Below, in pieces: positions 44,200 to 52,170 of a stretch of DNA of 56,288 nt (within the stretch, counting starts at the first letter, position 1; every line of letters starts with the position of its first letter). Both the position numbers and the translations under genes were made by a program. The DNA lies in the NCBI GenBank assembly GCA_900541135.1, contig UQIG01000011.1, forward strand, positions 1 to 56,288, given 5' to 3'. The DNA comes from an uncultured Collinsella sp. (lineage in GTDB: Bacteria > Actinomycetota > Coriobacteriia > Coriobacteriales > Coriobacteriaceae). The notes under the pieces were generated by a model. The model was not told where the DNA came from, searched no databases, and saw nothing but the letters and a program-made list of their open reading frames with translations.

Positions 44200-44895
44200 T
44201 TAAAGCTCCGTGCCCCCAAGGCGGTGCGCGATGCTATCGCAGGCCAAGGCGCCCACGACGGTCTTGGCGTCTTCGATCTTGCCGTCGAGCACGGCGTCGA
44301 TCAGCTCGTGCAGCGGCACCAGGTCCACGTTGACAAACTCGTCATCATCGGGGTTGGGCGCATCAAACTCGAGCTTGGTGGCCAAGTAGATGTGGATGAT
44401 CTCATCGCAAAAACCGCAGGACGTGACAATCGACGTCAAAAAGCGAATACGACCAGCCCTAAAGCCCGTCTCCTCGTGCAGTTCGCGCTTGGCGCAATCG
44501 AGCGGGTCCTCGCCTGGATCGAGCTTGCCGGCGGGAATCTCGACCGTCACGCGGTCGATGGCGGTGCGGTACTGACGCACCAGTACGATCTTGCCGCTCT
44601 CGGTCAGTGCCACAACGGCCGCCGCACCCGGATGGCGAACGATATCGCGGGCGCTGCGGTGACCGTTGGGCAGCTCAACCTCAAGACGGTGGACGTCGAG
44701 GATCTTGCCCTTCCAGGCGCACTCCTCCGAAAGAATCTTCTCGTGCAGCTCGGCATCGTGCGGGTCGTCGTCGCCCAGCACCAGCGCCGGCTCGTCAGCG
44801 ACCTCGCCACCAGGCTCGCCCTCGGCGTGCCCATGCATGCGGCTGTCCTCTTCGACGATCTGCGCGTCCACGAGCTCTTCGTTCTTCTCGTCCAT
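44200..44895 (-). CDS. Nudix hydrolase, ADP-ribose pyrophosphatase type
   Basis: A 231-residue hydrolase that probably splits ADP-ribose or a related nucleoside diphosphate derivative. The Nudix box is intact: GKLDPGEDPLDCAKRELHEETGF. Upstream, KILDVHRLEVELPNGHRSARDIVRHPGAAAVVAL matches NudF-type proteins. About 50 acidic residues precede the family core. ATG 44895 has AGAGGA nine bases upstream; ATG 44904 directly abuts that site and is less likely. Confidence 0.85.
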   Translation of the reverse strand: MDEKNEELVDAQIVEEDSRMHGHAEGEPGGEVADEPALVLGDDDPHDAELHEKILSEECAWKGKILDVHRLEVELPNGHRSARDIVRHPGAAAVVALTESGKIVLVRQYRTAIDRVTVEIPAGKLDPGEDPLDCAKRELHEETGFRAGRIRFLTSIVTSCGFCDEIIHIYLATKLEFDAPNPDDDEFVNVDLVPLHELIDAVLDGKIEDAKTVVGALACDSIAHRLGGTEL

Positions 44896-44916
44896 CCGTC
44901 TCATTCCTCTCGGATT

Positions 44917-46221
44917 TTAGGCATCCCAGGCGTCGCGGCCGCGCAGCGCGCGCAGGCCGATATCGTGACGCAGGGTCTTGCCCTCAAAATCAATCTTCTC
45001 GCAGGCCTCGTAGGCAAGGTTGCGAGCGTTCTCGAACGTGTCGCCCAGAGCGGTCACGGCAAGCACGCGGCCACCATTGGTCACGAGCTGGCCGTCCACC
45101 ACGGCAGTGCCCGCGTGGTACACGGTCACGTTCTCCATGGCCTCGGCATCGGCGATACCGGTAATGACCTTGCCTTTCTCGTAGCTGCCGGGATAACCCG
45201 CACTCGTCAGGACAACGGCCACGGCCCACTCGTCACGCCAGTCGAGTTCAATCTGGTCGAGCTCGCAGTTGGCACAAGCCAACATGACCTCGACCAGGTC
45301 GTTCTTAAGGCGCGGCAGAACGACCTGCGTCTCGGGGTCGCCAAAGCGGGCATTGAACTCCAGCACCTTGGGGCCGGCAGGCGTGAGCATAAAGCCGCCG
45401 TACAGGCAGCCGCGGTAGTCGATACCCTCGGCAGCGAGCTCGGCCACGGTCTGCTCCATGACCTTCACCATGGTGGCGTGCTCCTCATCGGTCACGATGG
45501 GCACCGGGCTGTAGACGCCCATGCCACCGGTGTTGGGGCCCTTGTCGCCCTCGAGCGCACGCTTGTGGTCCTGCGAGGTGGCCATGGGGCGCACGGTCTT
45601 GCCGTCGGTAAAGGCCAGCAGCGAGCACTCGGGACCAACGAGCATCTCCTCGATGACCACGGTATTGCCGGCATCGCCAAAGGTGCCGCCAAAGCACTCG
45701 CGCACGGCCTCCTCGGCCTGCTCAAGTTCGGTCGCCACGATAACGCCCTTGCCCGCGGCAAGGCCGTCGGCCTTCACGACCAGCGGGGCGCCCTGCTCGC
45801 GCACGTAGGCGAGAGCCGAAGCCTCGTCGGTAAACGAACCATAGGCTGCCGTCGGAATGCCCGCACGCTCCATGAGCTGCTTGGAGAACAGCTTGGAGCC
45901 CTCCATCTGGGCGCCCTCGGCACCCGGGCCAAAGCAGGGAATACCCGCCGCGCGCACGGCGTCGGCCACGCCCGCCACGAGCGGAGCCTCGGGGCCAATT
46001 ACCACGAGTCCGCATCCGTGGCTCTGCGCAAACGCCGCCACGGCCGCAGGATCGCAGTCGTCGAGAACAACGTTCTCGCCGCAGCTCGCGGTGCCGCCGT
46101 TACCCGGCGCGATGTAGAGCTTGCCGGCGCGCGGTGATGCTGCGAGCTTAGCTGCCAAAGCATGCTCACGGCCGCCGCTGCCCAACAACAGGATGTCGAT
46201 GGTTTGAGTGTCCGCCTTCAA
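44917..46221 (-). CDS. purD: Phosphoribosylamine-glycine ligase (GAR synthetase)
   Basis: Second step of purine synthesis; an ATP-grasp ligase. Motifs: ILLLGSGGREHALAAKLA, the glycine-rich IAPGNGGTA, VVIGPEAPLVAG, and the ATP-grasp VVKADGLAAGKGVIV, EEMLVGPECSLLAFTDG and EFNARFGDPETQVVLPRL. Start: TTG 46221 gives LKADTQTIDILLLGSGG with GAGGAGG five bases upstream; the frame is open further but there is no ATG in a reasonable place. Length 434 aa. Neighbours are the Nudix gene downstream and purA upstream. Confidence 0.93.
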   Translation of the reverse strand: MKADTQTIDILLLGSGGREHALAAKLAASPRAGKLYIAPGNGGTASCGENVVLDDCDPAAVAAFAQSHGCGLVVIGPEAPLVAGVADAVRAAGIPCFGPGAEGAQMEGSKLFSKQLMERAGIPTAAYGSFTDEASALAYVREQGAPLVVKADGLAAGKGVIVATELEQAEEAVRECFGGTFGDAGNTVVIEEMLVGPECSLLAFTDGKTVRPMATSQDHKRALEGDKGPNTGGMGVYSPVPIVTDEEHATMVKVMEQTVAELAAEGIDYRGCLYGGFMLTPAGPKVLEFNARFGDPETQVVLPRLKNDLVEVMLACANCELDQIELDWRDEWAVAVVLTSAGYPGSYEKGKVITGIADAEAMENVTVYHAGTAVVDGQLVTNGGRVLAVTALGDTFENARNLAYEACEKIDFEGKTLRHDIGLRALRGRDAWDA

Positions 46222-46275
46222 GGGTGCCTCCTCTATGGATGAACGGCCCGCTCCGCGCGAGCCTTTTGCAAGCAA

Positions 46276-46317
46276 ATATACCCCTCGGCCGCCCGTCCGG
46301 GCTGCAAAGGGGTATAT
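46276..46317 (-). terminator. Hairpin between purA and purD
   Basis: ATATACCCCT/AGGGGTATAT, a 10-bp stem with a second GC-rich element in the loop. On the minus strand it is followed by TTTGC, so it may be a weak terminator of purA. Confidence 0.55.
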
Positions 46318-46339
46318 CGCAATAACCAAATAGTCCCGA

Positions 46340-47626
46340 TTACTTCCAGAATCGGTTGATGATCTGCTCGCGACCAGCGCCAACGCCAATGAACGTCACG
46401 CGGGTGTGTGCCAGATCCTCGATAAACGCCACGTAGTCCTGAGCCTCCTGCGGCAGCTCCTCAAAGCTGCGGCAGCCGGTGATATCGCACTTCCAGCCAG
46501 GAAGCTCCTCGTAGATGGGCTTGGCGTGCTCAAAGCGAACCTGATGCTCGGGCACGCTGGTATAGCGCTCACCATCGACGTCGTAGGCCACGCACACCTT
46601 GATGGTGTCGAAAGCCGAAAGCACGTCGAGCTTGGTCATGGCGATATCGGTGAGGCCGTTGACGCGCGAGGCGTAGTTGGCGATGGGGCCGTCGAACCAG
46701 CCGCAGCGACGACGGCGACCAGTGGTCACGCCGTACTCATAGCCCTCCTCGGTCAGCGTGTGGCCAGCCTCGGACTCATAGGAAAGCTCGGTGGGCATGG
46801 GGCCCGAACCGACGCGGGTGATATAGGCCTTCATGACGCCCAGTACGCGGTCGACGTTCTTCATACCGACGCCGGAGCCGGTGATGGCGCCGCCGGCGGT
46901 GCAGTTGGAAGACGTCACGTACGGATAGGTACCGTGGTCGATGTCGAGCAGCGTCGCCTGGGCGCCCTCAAACAGCAGGTCCTTGCCCTCGTCAATCATG
47001 TTGTTGAGCAGCAGACTCGTCTCGGTGATGTAGGGACGCAGGCGCTCGGCCATCGGCAGGTACTCGTCGCAAATCTGGTCCACGGTGTAGGTGGGCAGAT
47101 TGTAGATGAGCTCGAGCTCGGGGTTCACGCGGGCGAGAGCGGTCTCCAGCTTGTCGCGGAACAGCGTCTCGTCGAGCATGTCCTGCATGCGCAGACCAAT
47201 GCGGGCCATCTTGTCCTGATAGCACGGACCGATACCGCGCTTGGTGGTACCGATGTTCTTCTTGCCGAGCTTCTGCTCAAAGGCGCCATCCAGATCGATG
47301 TGGTACGGCATGATGACATGCGCGTTGCCGCTAATCTTGAGGTTCTTGGTGGTGATGCCGTCGGCCTCGAACATGTCGATCTCCTCAAGGACAACCTTGG
47401 GGTTGACGACGCAGCCGTTACCGATCACCGACACGTGGTCGGAATACATGATGCCGGAAGGCACCTGGTGCAGGCCGTACTTCTTGCCGTTGACGACGAT
47501 GGTGTGACCGGCGTTGTTGCCGCCCGAGTAGCGCACGACGGCATCGAAGTCGCCGGCGACCAGGTCGCAAATCTTACCCTTGCCCTCATCGCCCCACTGG
47601 GCACCGACCAAAACGGTTGACGGCAT
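46340..47626 (-). CDS. purA: Adenylosuccinate synthetase
   Basis: Converts IMP to adenylosuccinate with GTP and aspartate. Motifs: VLVGAQWGDEGKGKICDLV at the N-terminus, GGNNAGHTI, GTTKRGIGPCY, FEGAQATLLDIDHGTYPYVTSSN and TTGRRRRCGWFD. Length 428 aa. Its neighbourhood with dnaB and rplI is conserved with Firmicutes. Confidence 0.96.
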   Translation of the reverse strand: MPSTVLVGAQWGDEGKGKICDLVAGDFDAVVRYSGGNNAGHTIVVNGKKYGLHQVPSGIMYSDHVSVIGNGCVVNPKVVLEEIDMFEADGITTKNLKISGNAHVIMPYHIDLDGAFEQKLGKKNIGTTKRGIGPCYQDKMARIGLRMQDMLDETLFRDKLETALARVNPELELIYNLPTYTVDQICDEYLPMAERLRPYITETSLLLNNMIDEGKDLLFEGAQATLLDIDHGTYPYVTSSNCTAGGAITGSGVGMKNVDRVLGVMKAYITRVGSGPMPTELSYESEAGHTLTEEGYEYGVTTGRRRRCGWFDGPIANYASRVNGLTDIAMTKLDVLSAFDTIKVCVAYDVDGERYTSVPEHQVRFEHAKPIYEELPGWKCDITGCRSFEELPQEAQDYVAFIEDLAHTRVTFIGVGAGREQIINRFWK

Positions 47627-47719
47627 GTTTACTCCTTACATTCATGGACTGTCTACGCGCCACGCCGGCACGCAGAAGCACAAAACATTCCCAGTATACC
47701 CGTGCAACGGGTGCCTGTC

Positions 47720-49111
47720 CTACTCCTCGGCATGTGCCCCATCAAGCTCATAGAACTTGGTGGATGCCGGCAGGAACATCAGGTCGACGTCGCCGATCGG
47801 GCCCGAACGGTTCTTGGCCACGACGATACGCGTAACGCCCTCGTCGGGTCGATCGTCGCGTGAGGCTTCGGCCTCGTCGGCGGAGCGGTCCAAGAACATA
47901 ACGATATCGGCGTCCTGCTCGATAGAGCCCGATTCACGAAGGTCGGAAAGCTGCGGGCGCTTGCCGGTACGGGATTCGACCTGACGCGAGAGCTGCGACA
48001 GCGCGATGAGCGGGATCTTGAGCTCCTTGGCCATGATCTTCAGACCACGCGACATCTCCGAAACCTCGACGGTACGGCTCTCGGAGCGGCGTCCCGGCGG
48101 AGGACTCACCAGCTGCAGGTAGTCCAGGATGATGATTGCCTTCTCCTTGTTATGGAGCATACGGCGGCTCTTGGCGCGAATCTCGGTCACTGTGGTGCCG
48201 GGCGTATCGTCAATCAGAATATCCAGCTTGGACAAGGTCTGCGTGGCCTCGTTGATATTGGCCCACTGCTCGGGGCTAATGCGACCCATGCGGAAGTCAC
48301 TGATTGAGATCATGGCATAGGCGCAAATCAGACGCTGGGCAATTTCCTTACCCGACATCTCCAGCGAGAAGAAGCCGACGGTATAACCAGCAGCGGCAGC
48401 GTTAAGTGCCAGGTTCAGGGCGAACGACGTCTTACCCACAGCAGGGCGGGCGCCGATGATGACGAGCTGACCCTCGCGAAAACCCATGAGCATGCGGTCG
48501 AGTGACGGGAAGCCGGTGGGCACGCCCGCCGCCTGACCACCGGCCTGGCACACTTCCTCGGCCTCGTTATAGGCCTCGACCATAAACTCGGTCAGTGTCT
48601 TGTAGCTCGACTTGACCTCGCGTGCCGTAACCTTGAGCAGTTTGCTCTCGGCCAGCTCCACGACCTCTTTGGTGTCGGTGGGGGCGTTATAGGCCAGCGC
48701 GTTAATCTCGTTGGTGGCGCCGATCAGCTCGCGCAGCATCGAGTCGCGACGGACGATGGCGGCATGGTGCTGCCAGTTCACGAGCGACAGGGTCTGACCC
48801 ATCAACTCCAAAATGTACGCTTCGCCACCCACGGCATCGAGCTTGTTGATGCTTCGCAGGTAATCAATCAGCGAGATGGAGTCGATGGGAATGCGGCTGT
48901 TGTACATATCGACCATCGCGGTATAGATGGTCTTATGAATGGGCCGGTAGAAGTCATCGGGCTGCAGCTCGACCTGGGCCTCTTCGACCACCTCAGGCGA
49001 TAGCAGCATAGCGGCCAGTACATTGGCCTCTGCATCTTGGTTTTGGGGAAGACCCAACTTTGAGCCGCGGTCCTCAACCGTCAGCCCGGTCTCCCTATCG
49101 TCATATGCCAT
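47720..49111 (-). CDS. dnaB: Replicative DNA helicase
   Basis: Hexameric helicase that unwinds DNA at the replication fork. The N-terminal primase-interacting domain begins LGLPQNQDAEANVLAAMLLSPE. The RecA-like motor has Walker A GARPAVGKTSFALNLAL, GFFSLEMSGKEIAQRL, Walker B AIIILDYLQLV and LSQLSRQVESRTGKRPQLSDLRESGSIEQDAD. No intein is present. Length 463 aa from ATG 49111 (MAYDDRETG), which has GAGG six bases upstream; ATG 49123 lacks a ribosome binding site. Confidence 0.95.
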   Translation of the reverse strand: MAYDDRETGLTVEDRGSKLGLPQNQDAEANVLAAMLLSPEVVEEAQVELQPDDFYRPIHKTIYTAMVDMYNSRIPIDSISLIDYLRSINKLDAVGGEAYILELMGQTLSLVNWQHHAAIVRRDSMLRELIGATNEINALAYNAPTDTKEVVELAESKLLKVTAREVKSSYKTLTEFMVEAYNEAEEVCQAGGQAAGVPTGFPSLDRMLMGFREGQLVIIGARPAVGKTSFALNLALNAAAAGYTVGFFSLEMSGKEIAQRLICAYAMISISDFRMGRISPEQWANINEATQTLSKLDILIDDTPGTTVTEIRAKSRRMLHNKEKAIIILDYLQLVSPPPGRRSESRTVEVSEMSRGLKIMAKELKIPLIALSQLSRQVESRTGKRPQLSDLRESGSIEQDADIVMFLDRSADEAEASRDDRPDEGVTRIVVAKNRSGPIGDVDLMFLPASTKFYELDGAHAEE

Positions 49112-49273
49112 GAGCATCCTCATTCATATCGCTTGCGAGCATCCATAGTATCAGCCACGGTCCCAAAACGCGCCGCGCGCCGCCAATCATCACCGAACCA
49201 AACGGATGAACGGTCCTGCATATAGGACGTCGACGCAACGTTCACCATGACACCCACTCAGCGCAAAAAACAA

Positions 49274-49303
49274 AAGGGCGCCCCGGTTTCCCAGAGCGCC
49301 CTT
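49274..49303 (-). terminator. Terminator of the rpsF-ssb-rpsR-rplI operon
   Basis: Minus strand: AAGGGCGC/GCGCCCTT followed by TTGTTTTTTG, after the rplI stop. This makes dnaB a separate transcription unit. Confidence 0.88.
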
Positions 49304-49335
49304 CTTAGAACAAGATTGTTGCGTTGCAGCAAATG

Positions 49336-49875
49336 CTACTCGGCAGCAGCCTCAGTCTCGACCTCGGCGGTCTCGGCCTCGGCGACCTCAGCGGCCTCCT
49401 CGACCTCAGCCTCGGCAGCGAGCTCCTCGGCGGTAACGCCGACGAGAACGACAACCTCGGCCTTGATCTCGCGGTACAGCGAGATGGCAACGGTGTGGGC
49501 ACCGGCAACCTTGATGGGCTTACCGAGCTCGACGCGCTTGCGGTCGATGTCCATACCGAGCTGAGCCTTGATGGCATCAGCGATCATAGCGGCGGTAACG
49601 GAGCCAAAGAGGATGCCCTCGTCGCCGACCTTGACGTCAACGGTGACCGTCTTGCCCTCGAAGGCAGCCTTGGTCTCGTTGGCGGTAGCCAGACGGACGG
49701 CCTCGCGCTTGGCGATGTTGTTGCGACGCTCGTCAAGCTGCTTGAGGTTGCCCTTGGTGGCGGCAACAGCGAGCTTCTTGGGGAACAGGAAGTTCTCAGC
49801 GTAACCCTGAGCGACCTCTACGACGTCACCCTCGCCGCCCTTGCCCTTGATCTCATCGAGAAGAATAACCTTCAT
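49336..49875 (-). CDS. rplI: 50S ribosomal protein L9
   Basis: Large-subunit protein near the base of the L1 stalk. The N-terminal domain has KVILLDEIKGKGGEGDVVEVAQGYAENFLFPKKLA, then the long connecting helix and C-terminal domain (GKTVTVDVKVGDEGILFGSVTAAMIADAI). It ends in an extra ~30-residue acidic Glu/Ala tail (EELAAEAEVEEAAEVAEAET...), which lengthens it to 179 aa from the usual ~150. Confidence 0.95.
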   Translation of the reverse strand: MKVILLDEIKGKGGEGDVVEVAQGYAENFLFPKKLAVAATKGNLKQLDERRNNIAKREAVRLATANETKAAFEGKTVTVDVKVGDEGILFGSVTAAMIADAIKAQLGMDIDRKRVELGKPIKVAGAHTVAISLYREIKAEVVVLVGVTAEELAAEAEVEEAAEVAEAETAEVETEAAAE

Positions 49876-49890
49876 GATGCGTCTCCCTTC

Positions 49891-50157
49891 TTAGCCGCGG
49901 TCGCGGTTGCCACGAGAGGAAACCACGGGGACGGTGTACGGCAGGAGAGCCATCTCGCGGGCGCGCTTGATGGCGTTGGCGATGTCATGCTGATGCTGCG
50001 TGCAAGCGCCAGTGACGCGACGGGGCTTGATCTTGCCACGGTCGGTCATGTACTTACGGAGAAGCTGAGTGTCCTTATAGTCGATGAACTCAGTGTTCTC
50101 CTTGCAGAACTGGCAGTACTTACGACGCGGCTGACGTGCAGAAAAATCATTAGCCAT
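49891..50157 (-). CDS. rpsR: 30S ribosomal protein S18
   Basis: Small-subunit protein that pairs with S6. KYCQFCKENTEFIDYKDTQLLRKYMTDRGKIKPRRVTGACTQHQHDIANAIKRAR is the full family pattern, with the CxxC of the cysteine-containing S18 version. 88 aa. ATG 50157 (MANDFSARQ) is favoured; an upstream extension has no family sequence. Confidence 0.96.
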   Translation of the reverse strand: MANDFSARQPRRKYCQFCKENTEFIDYKDTQLLRKYMTDRGKIKPRRVTGACTQHQHDIANAIKRAREMALLPYTVPVVSSRGNRDRG

Positions 50158-50229
50158 GTCAAAATACCTTTCATTTGGCAACTTCGGCGAACCGAAGCCG
50201 CCTCTCACTCAAAAATAGGTGAACAACCC

Positions 50230-50682
50230 TTAGAACGGGATGTCCTCATCGTAGACGTCGACCGCGGGCGGCGTAGCCACCGGCGCGGCAGGACGTGCTG
50301 CAGGCGCGGGAGCTGCGGGGGCGTAACCGCCCTGGTCGTAGCCACCCTGGCCACCACGGGAGCTCATAAACTCGATCTCATCGACGATGACCTCAAGTTT
50401 GCTCCGGCGCTGGCCGTCGCGCTCCCAAGAGCTGTAGCGCAGCTTGCCCTCGATCGCGACCTTGTTTCCCTTTGCCAGGAAACGGCTCACGGCCTCGGCG
50501 CGGGTGCCGAACATGGTGCAGTCGACAAAGTTGGGATAGTCCTCCCACTCGCCAGTCTGCGCGTTGCGGCGACGATCGTTCACGGCGACGCCAAAGGACA
50601 GAACCTGGGTTCCGCCGGCTGTGGCGCGCAGCTCGGGATCGCGGGTGAGGTTACCGGTGATGTTCACTCGATTGATGCTCAT
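50230..50682 (-). CDS. ssb: Single-stranded DNA-binding protein
   Basis: OB-fold protein protecting single-stranded DNA in replication and repair. The fold starts MSINRVNITGNLTRDPELRATAGG and includes VDCTMFGTRAEAVSRFLAKGNKVAIEGKLRYSSWERDGQRRSKLEVIVDEIEF. A Gly/Ala/Pro-rich linker leads to the acidic partner-binding tip DVYDEDIPF. 150 aa. It lies between rpsF and rpsR, the common arrangement. Confidence 0.96.
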   Translation of the reverse strand: MSINRVNITGNLTRDPELRATAGGTQVLSFGVAVNDRRRNAQTGEWEDYPNFVDCTMFGTRAEAVSRFLAKGNKVAIEGKLRYSSWERDGQRRSKLEVIVDEIEFMSSRGGQGGYDQGGYAPAAPAPAARPAAPVATPPAVDVYDEDIPF

Positions 50683-50730
50683 AACTCACTACTTCCTCTT
50701 GGGGCACAAGCCCAGTCCAAAACGACAGTC

Positions 50731-51024
50731 TTACTCCTGGTCGTCGCGACGGACGATCATGTGGCGGACCACAGCGTCGGTGATGCGCAGGACGCGATCA
50801 AGCTCGGCGATCTGGGTAGGATCTGCGTGGAAGTTGATGAGGGTGTAGTCACCATCGGTGAGGTCGTTGATCTCGTAGGCGAGCTTGCGCTTGCCCCACT
50901 CGTCAACGGAGTCGACCTTGCCAGCGCCCTCAGCGATCGTGGTATCGATACGCTTCATAACAGCGAGACGAGTCTCGGGGTCGAGCGACGGGTCAACAAA
51001 GAACAGCAGTTCATAAGCCTTCAT
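50731..51024 (-). CDS. rpsF: 30S ribosomal protein S6
   Basis: First gene of the operon. MKAYELLFFVDPSLDPETRLAVMKRID and WGKRKLAYEINDLTDGDYTLINFHADP are family hallmarks. 97 aa. ATG 51024 has GGAGGTGACAAT upstream, which decides the start over an upstream in-frame codon. Confidence 0.96.
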   Translation of the reverse strand: MKAYELLFFVDPSLDPETRLAVMKRIDTTIAEGAGKVDSVDEWGKRKLAYEINDLTDGDYTLINFHADPTQIAELDRVLRITDAVVRHMIVRRDDQE

Positions 51025-51050
51025 ATTGTCACCTCCTCTGGGCAAATGTG

Positions 51051-51079
51051 GCTTCAGGTCGTGAAGGTGCGCCTGAAGC
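51051..51079 (-). promoter_or_regulatory. Hairpin in the rpsF leader
   Basis: GCTTCAGG/CCTGAAGC, an 8-bp stem with a 13-base loop, in the 5' leader just before the rpsF ribosome binding site. Many bacteria regulate this operon through an S6:S18-binding leader; I could not verify that motif here. Confidence 0.35.
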
Positions 51080-51095
51080 AGGAAAAGACTTGGTA

Positions 51096-51124
51096 ATAAT
51101 ATCTTTCAACCTCCTAGGCTGCAA
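51096..51124 (-). promoter_or_regulatory. Promoter of the rpsF operon
   Basis: Minus strand: TTGCAG (51119-51124) and TATTAT (51096-51101) separated by exactly 17 bases, about 72 bases before the rpsF ATG. Confidence 0.6.
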
Positions 51125-51484
51125 GAATATGCAGCTACAACCTCATGACCTCCACATATGCCCATAGTCGCACGGTGTTTCATGCGCATTCCAACCAAAT
51201 GCCGACCAAGAGCTTGACGGATTTGTGGACAAGATACGATGCCGCGGGGACAAGCTGAGCCAAGCCGCAGGTCAACGGGCACAAGGCTGTGGTCGCAAAA
51301 TGCATACCAGTGGTCCACAGCACCACCCAAAGATTTTTAAATTCATTGCCAAGTCGCTTATGAATACCCCTTTTGAACAATTGAGTTGATCAACCACGCT
51401 GGTCGGAAGCCGTTTTTTGGCATCTCAAACCCCGCTGCAACGCCAAGCGCGGCCGAGCGTTTTAAAAAATGCCAACTTTTCTGT
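51125..51484. other. Gene-free region with DnaA-box-like sites
   Basis: About 360 bases without a convincing gene. It holds TTGTCCACA on the minus strand (51224-51232), an exact match to the actinobacterial DnaA-box consensus, and TGGTCCACA on the plus strand (51311-51319), one mismatch away. An AT-rich patch follows (AAAGATTTTTAAATTCATT, 51330-51348). Two sites are too few for an origin. Confidence 0.4.
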
Positions 51485-51512
51485 TTGCACTTTGCGATTC
51501 CTCGTGTATACT
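51485..51512 (+). promoter_or_regulatory. Promoter of the tRNA-Ser genes
   Basis: TTGCAC (51485-51490) and TATACT (51507-51512), 16 bases apart, 16 bases before the first tRNA. Confidence 0.7.
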
Positions 51513-51528
51513 GACTTTCGCATTTAAC

Positions 51529-51619
51529 GGAGAGTTGTCCGAGTGGCCGAAGGAGCACGATTGGAAATCGTGTAGGCGTCAAAAGCGTCTCCAGGGTTCA
51601 AATCCCTGACTCTCCGCCA
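51529..51619 (+). tRNA. tRNA-Ser (GGA)
   Basis: A 91-nt class II tRNA with a long variable arm. The anticodon is GGA in ATTGGAAAT; the acceptor pairs GGAGAGT with ACTCTCC and is followed by GCCA. Confidence 0.96.
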
Positions 51620-51628
51620 GTTAATTCC

Positions 51629-51658
51629 AAAGCAGGCCTTCGAGCCTGCTTTGTTTTT
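51629..51658 (+). terminator. Terminator after tRNA-Ser (GGA)
   Basis: AAAGCAGGC/GCCTGCTTT followed by GTTTTT. Confidence 0.85.
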
Positions 51659-51667
51659 ACCCCACGC

Positions 51668-51758
51668 GGAGGGGTGGCAGAGTGGTTGAATGCGGCGGTC
51701 TCGAAAACCGTTTGGCCTGTATAAGGTCACGAGGGTTCGAATCCCTCCTCCTCCGCCA
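51668..51758 (+). tRNA. tRNA-Ser (CGA)
   Basis: A 91-nt class II tRNA. The anticodon is CGA in TCTCGAAAA; acceptor GGAGGGG pairs with CTCCTCC and is followed by GCCA. Its T-arm and acceptor sequence is echoed in reverse orientation at 51825-51841. Confidence 0.96.
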
Positions 51759-51770
51759 TTAGATGGTATG

Positions 51771-51800
51771 AGCCCCAGCAATGGGGCTTTTTTTCTTTTT
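51771..51800 (+). terminator. Terminator after tRNA-Ser (CGA)
   Basis: AGCCCC/GGGGCT with a six-base loop, followed by TTTTTTCTTTTT. Confidence 0.88.
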
Positions 51801-51824
51801 GAGCACATTTCAATAACGCGCAGA

Positions 51825-51956
51825 AGGAGGGATTCGAACCCGCCACGGGCGCGGAGCGTAAAGAAAACGCGCCCGTGGCGGGTTTTTAGCGCAGCGCGGT
51901 CGGCGTAAGCCGACCGGATAAATTTTGAGCAAAGCTCAAAATTTGGACATCCCTCC
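51825..51956 (-). other. tRNA-like three-armed palindromic element
   Basis: On the minus strand the closing stem GGAGGGAT (51949-51956) pairs with ATCCCTCC (51826-51833). Inside are three perfect hairpins in a row: AAATTTTGAGC/GCTCAAAATTT (51920-51944), CGGTCGGC/GCCGACCG (51897-51916) and a 15-bp stem CCCGCCACGGGCGCG/CGCGCCCGTGGCGGG (51839-51882). The 3' part GGGTTCGAATCCCTCCT is identical over 17 nt to the T-arm/acceptor of the neighbouring tRNA-Ser(CGA). There is no anticodon loop, so it is not a functional tRNA. Transcription is not shown. Confidence 0.6.
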
Positions 51957-52000
51957 TATTCAGCCACGCCCCCATCGTGGTCGATCCCAGCCCATATCTC

Positions 52001-52065
52001 AAACATGTACACCGCCCTCCAAAGATGTCAAAAAATGTCGTTTTTGGAGTGTGATGTACACGTTT
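52001..52065 (+). repeat. Left 65-bp inverted repeat of the nuclease-like cassette
   Basis: AAACATGTACACC...GTGTGATGTACACGTTT. It matches the reverse complement of 53202-53266 at 59 of 65 positions and is itself nearly palindromic, centred on an A-run. Confidence 0.92.
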
Positions 52066-52170
52066 GCATACGACGCGCACCGAGCATGAGTCGATTTGCT
52101 TGCATCCGGTATATTTCCCCACCTCAACGGACATAAGAGTTTGGTGTCAGCTCGAAGCGAGAGGCCCCCA

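Noticed and set aside
51125..51484. Replication origin
   Set aside because: Only two DnaA-box-like sites and no dnaA or dnaN; not enough to call an origin.
51690..51908. Open frame reading RRRDSNPP
   Set aside because: It is translated from tRNA-Ser and the tRNA-like element; RRRDSNP-type peptides are a known artefact of tRNA sequences.
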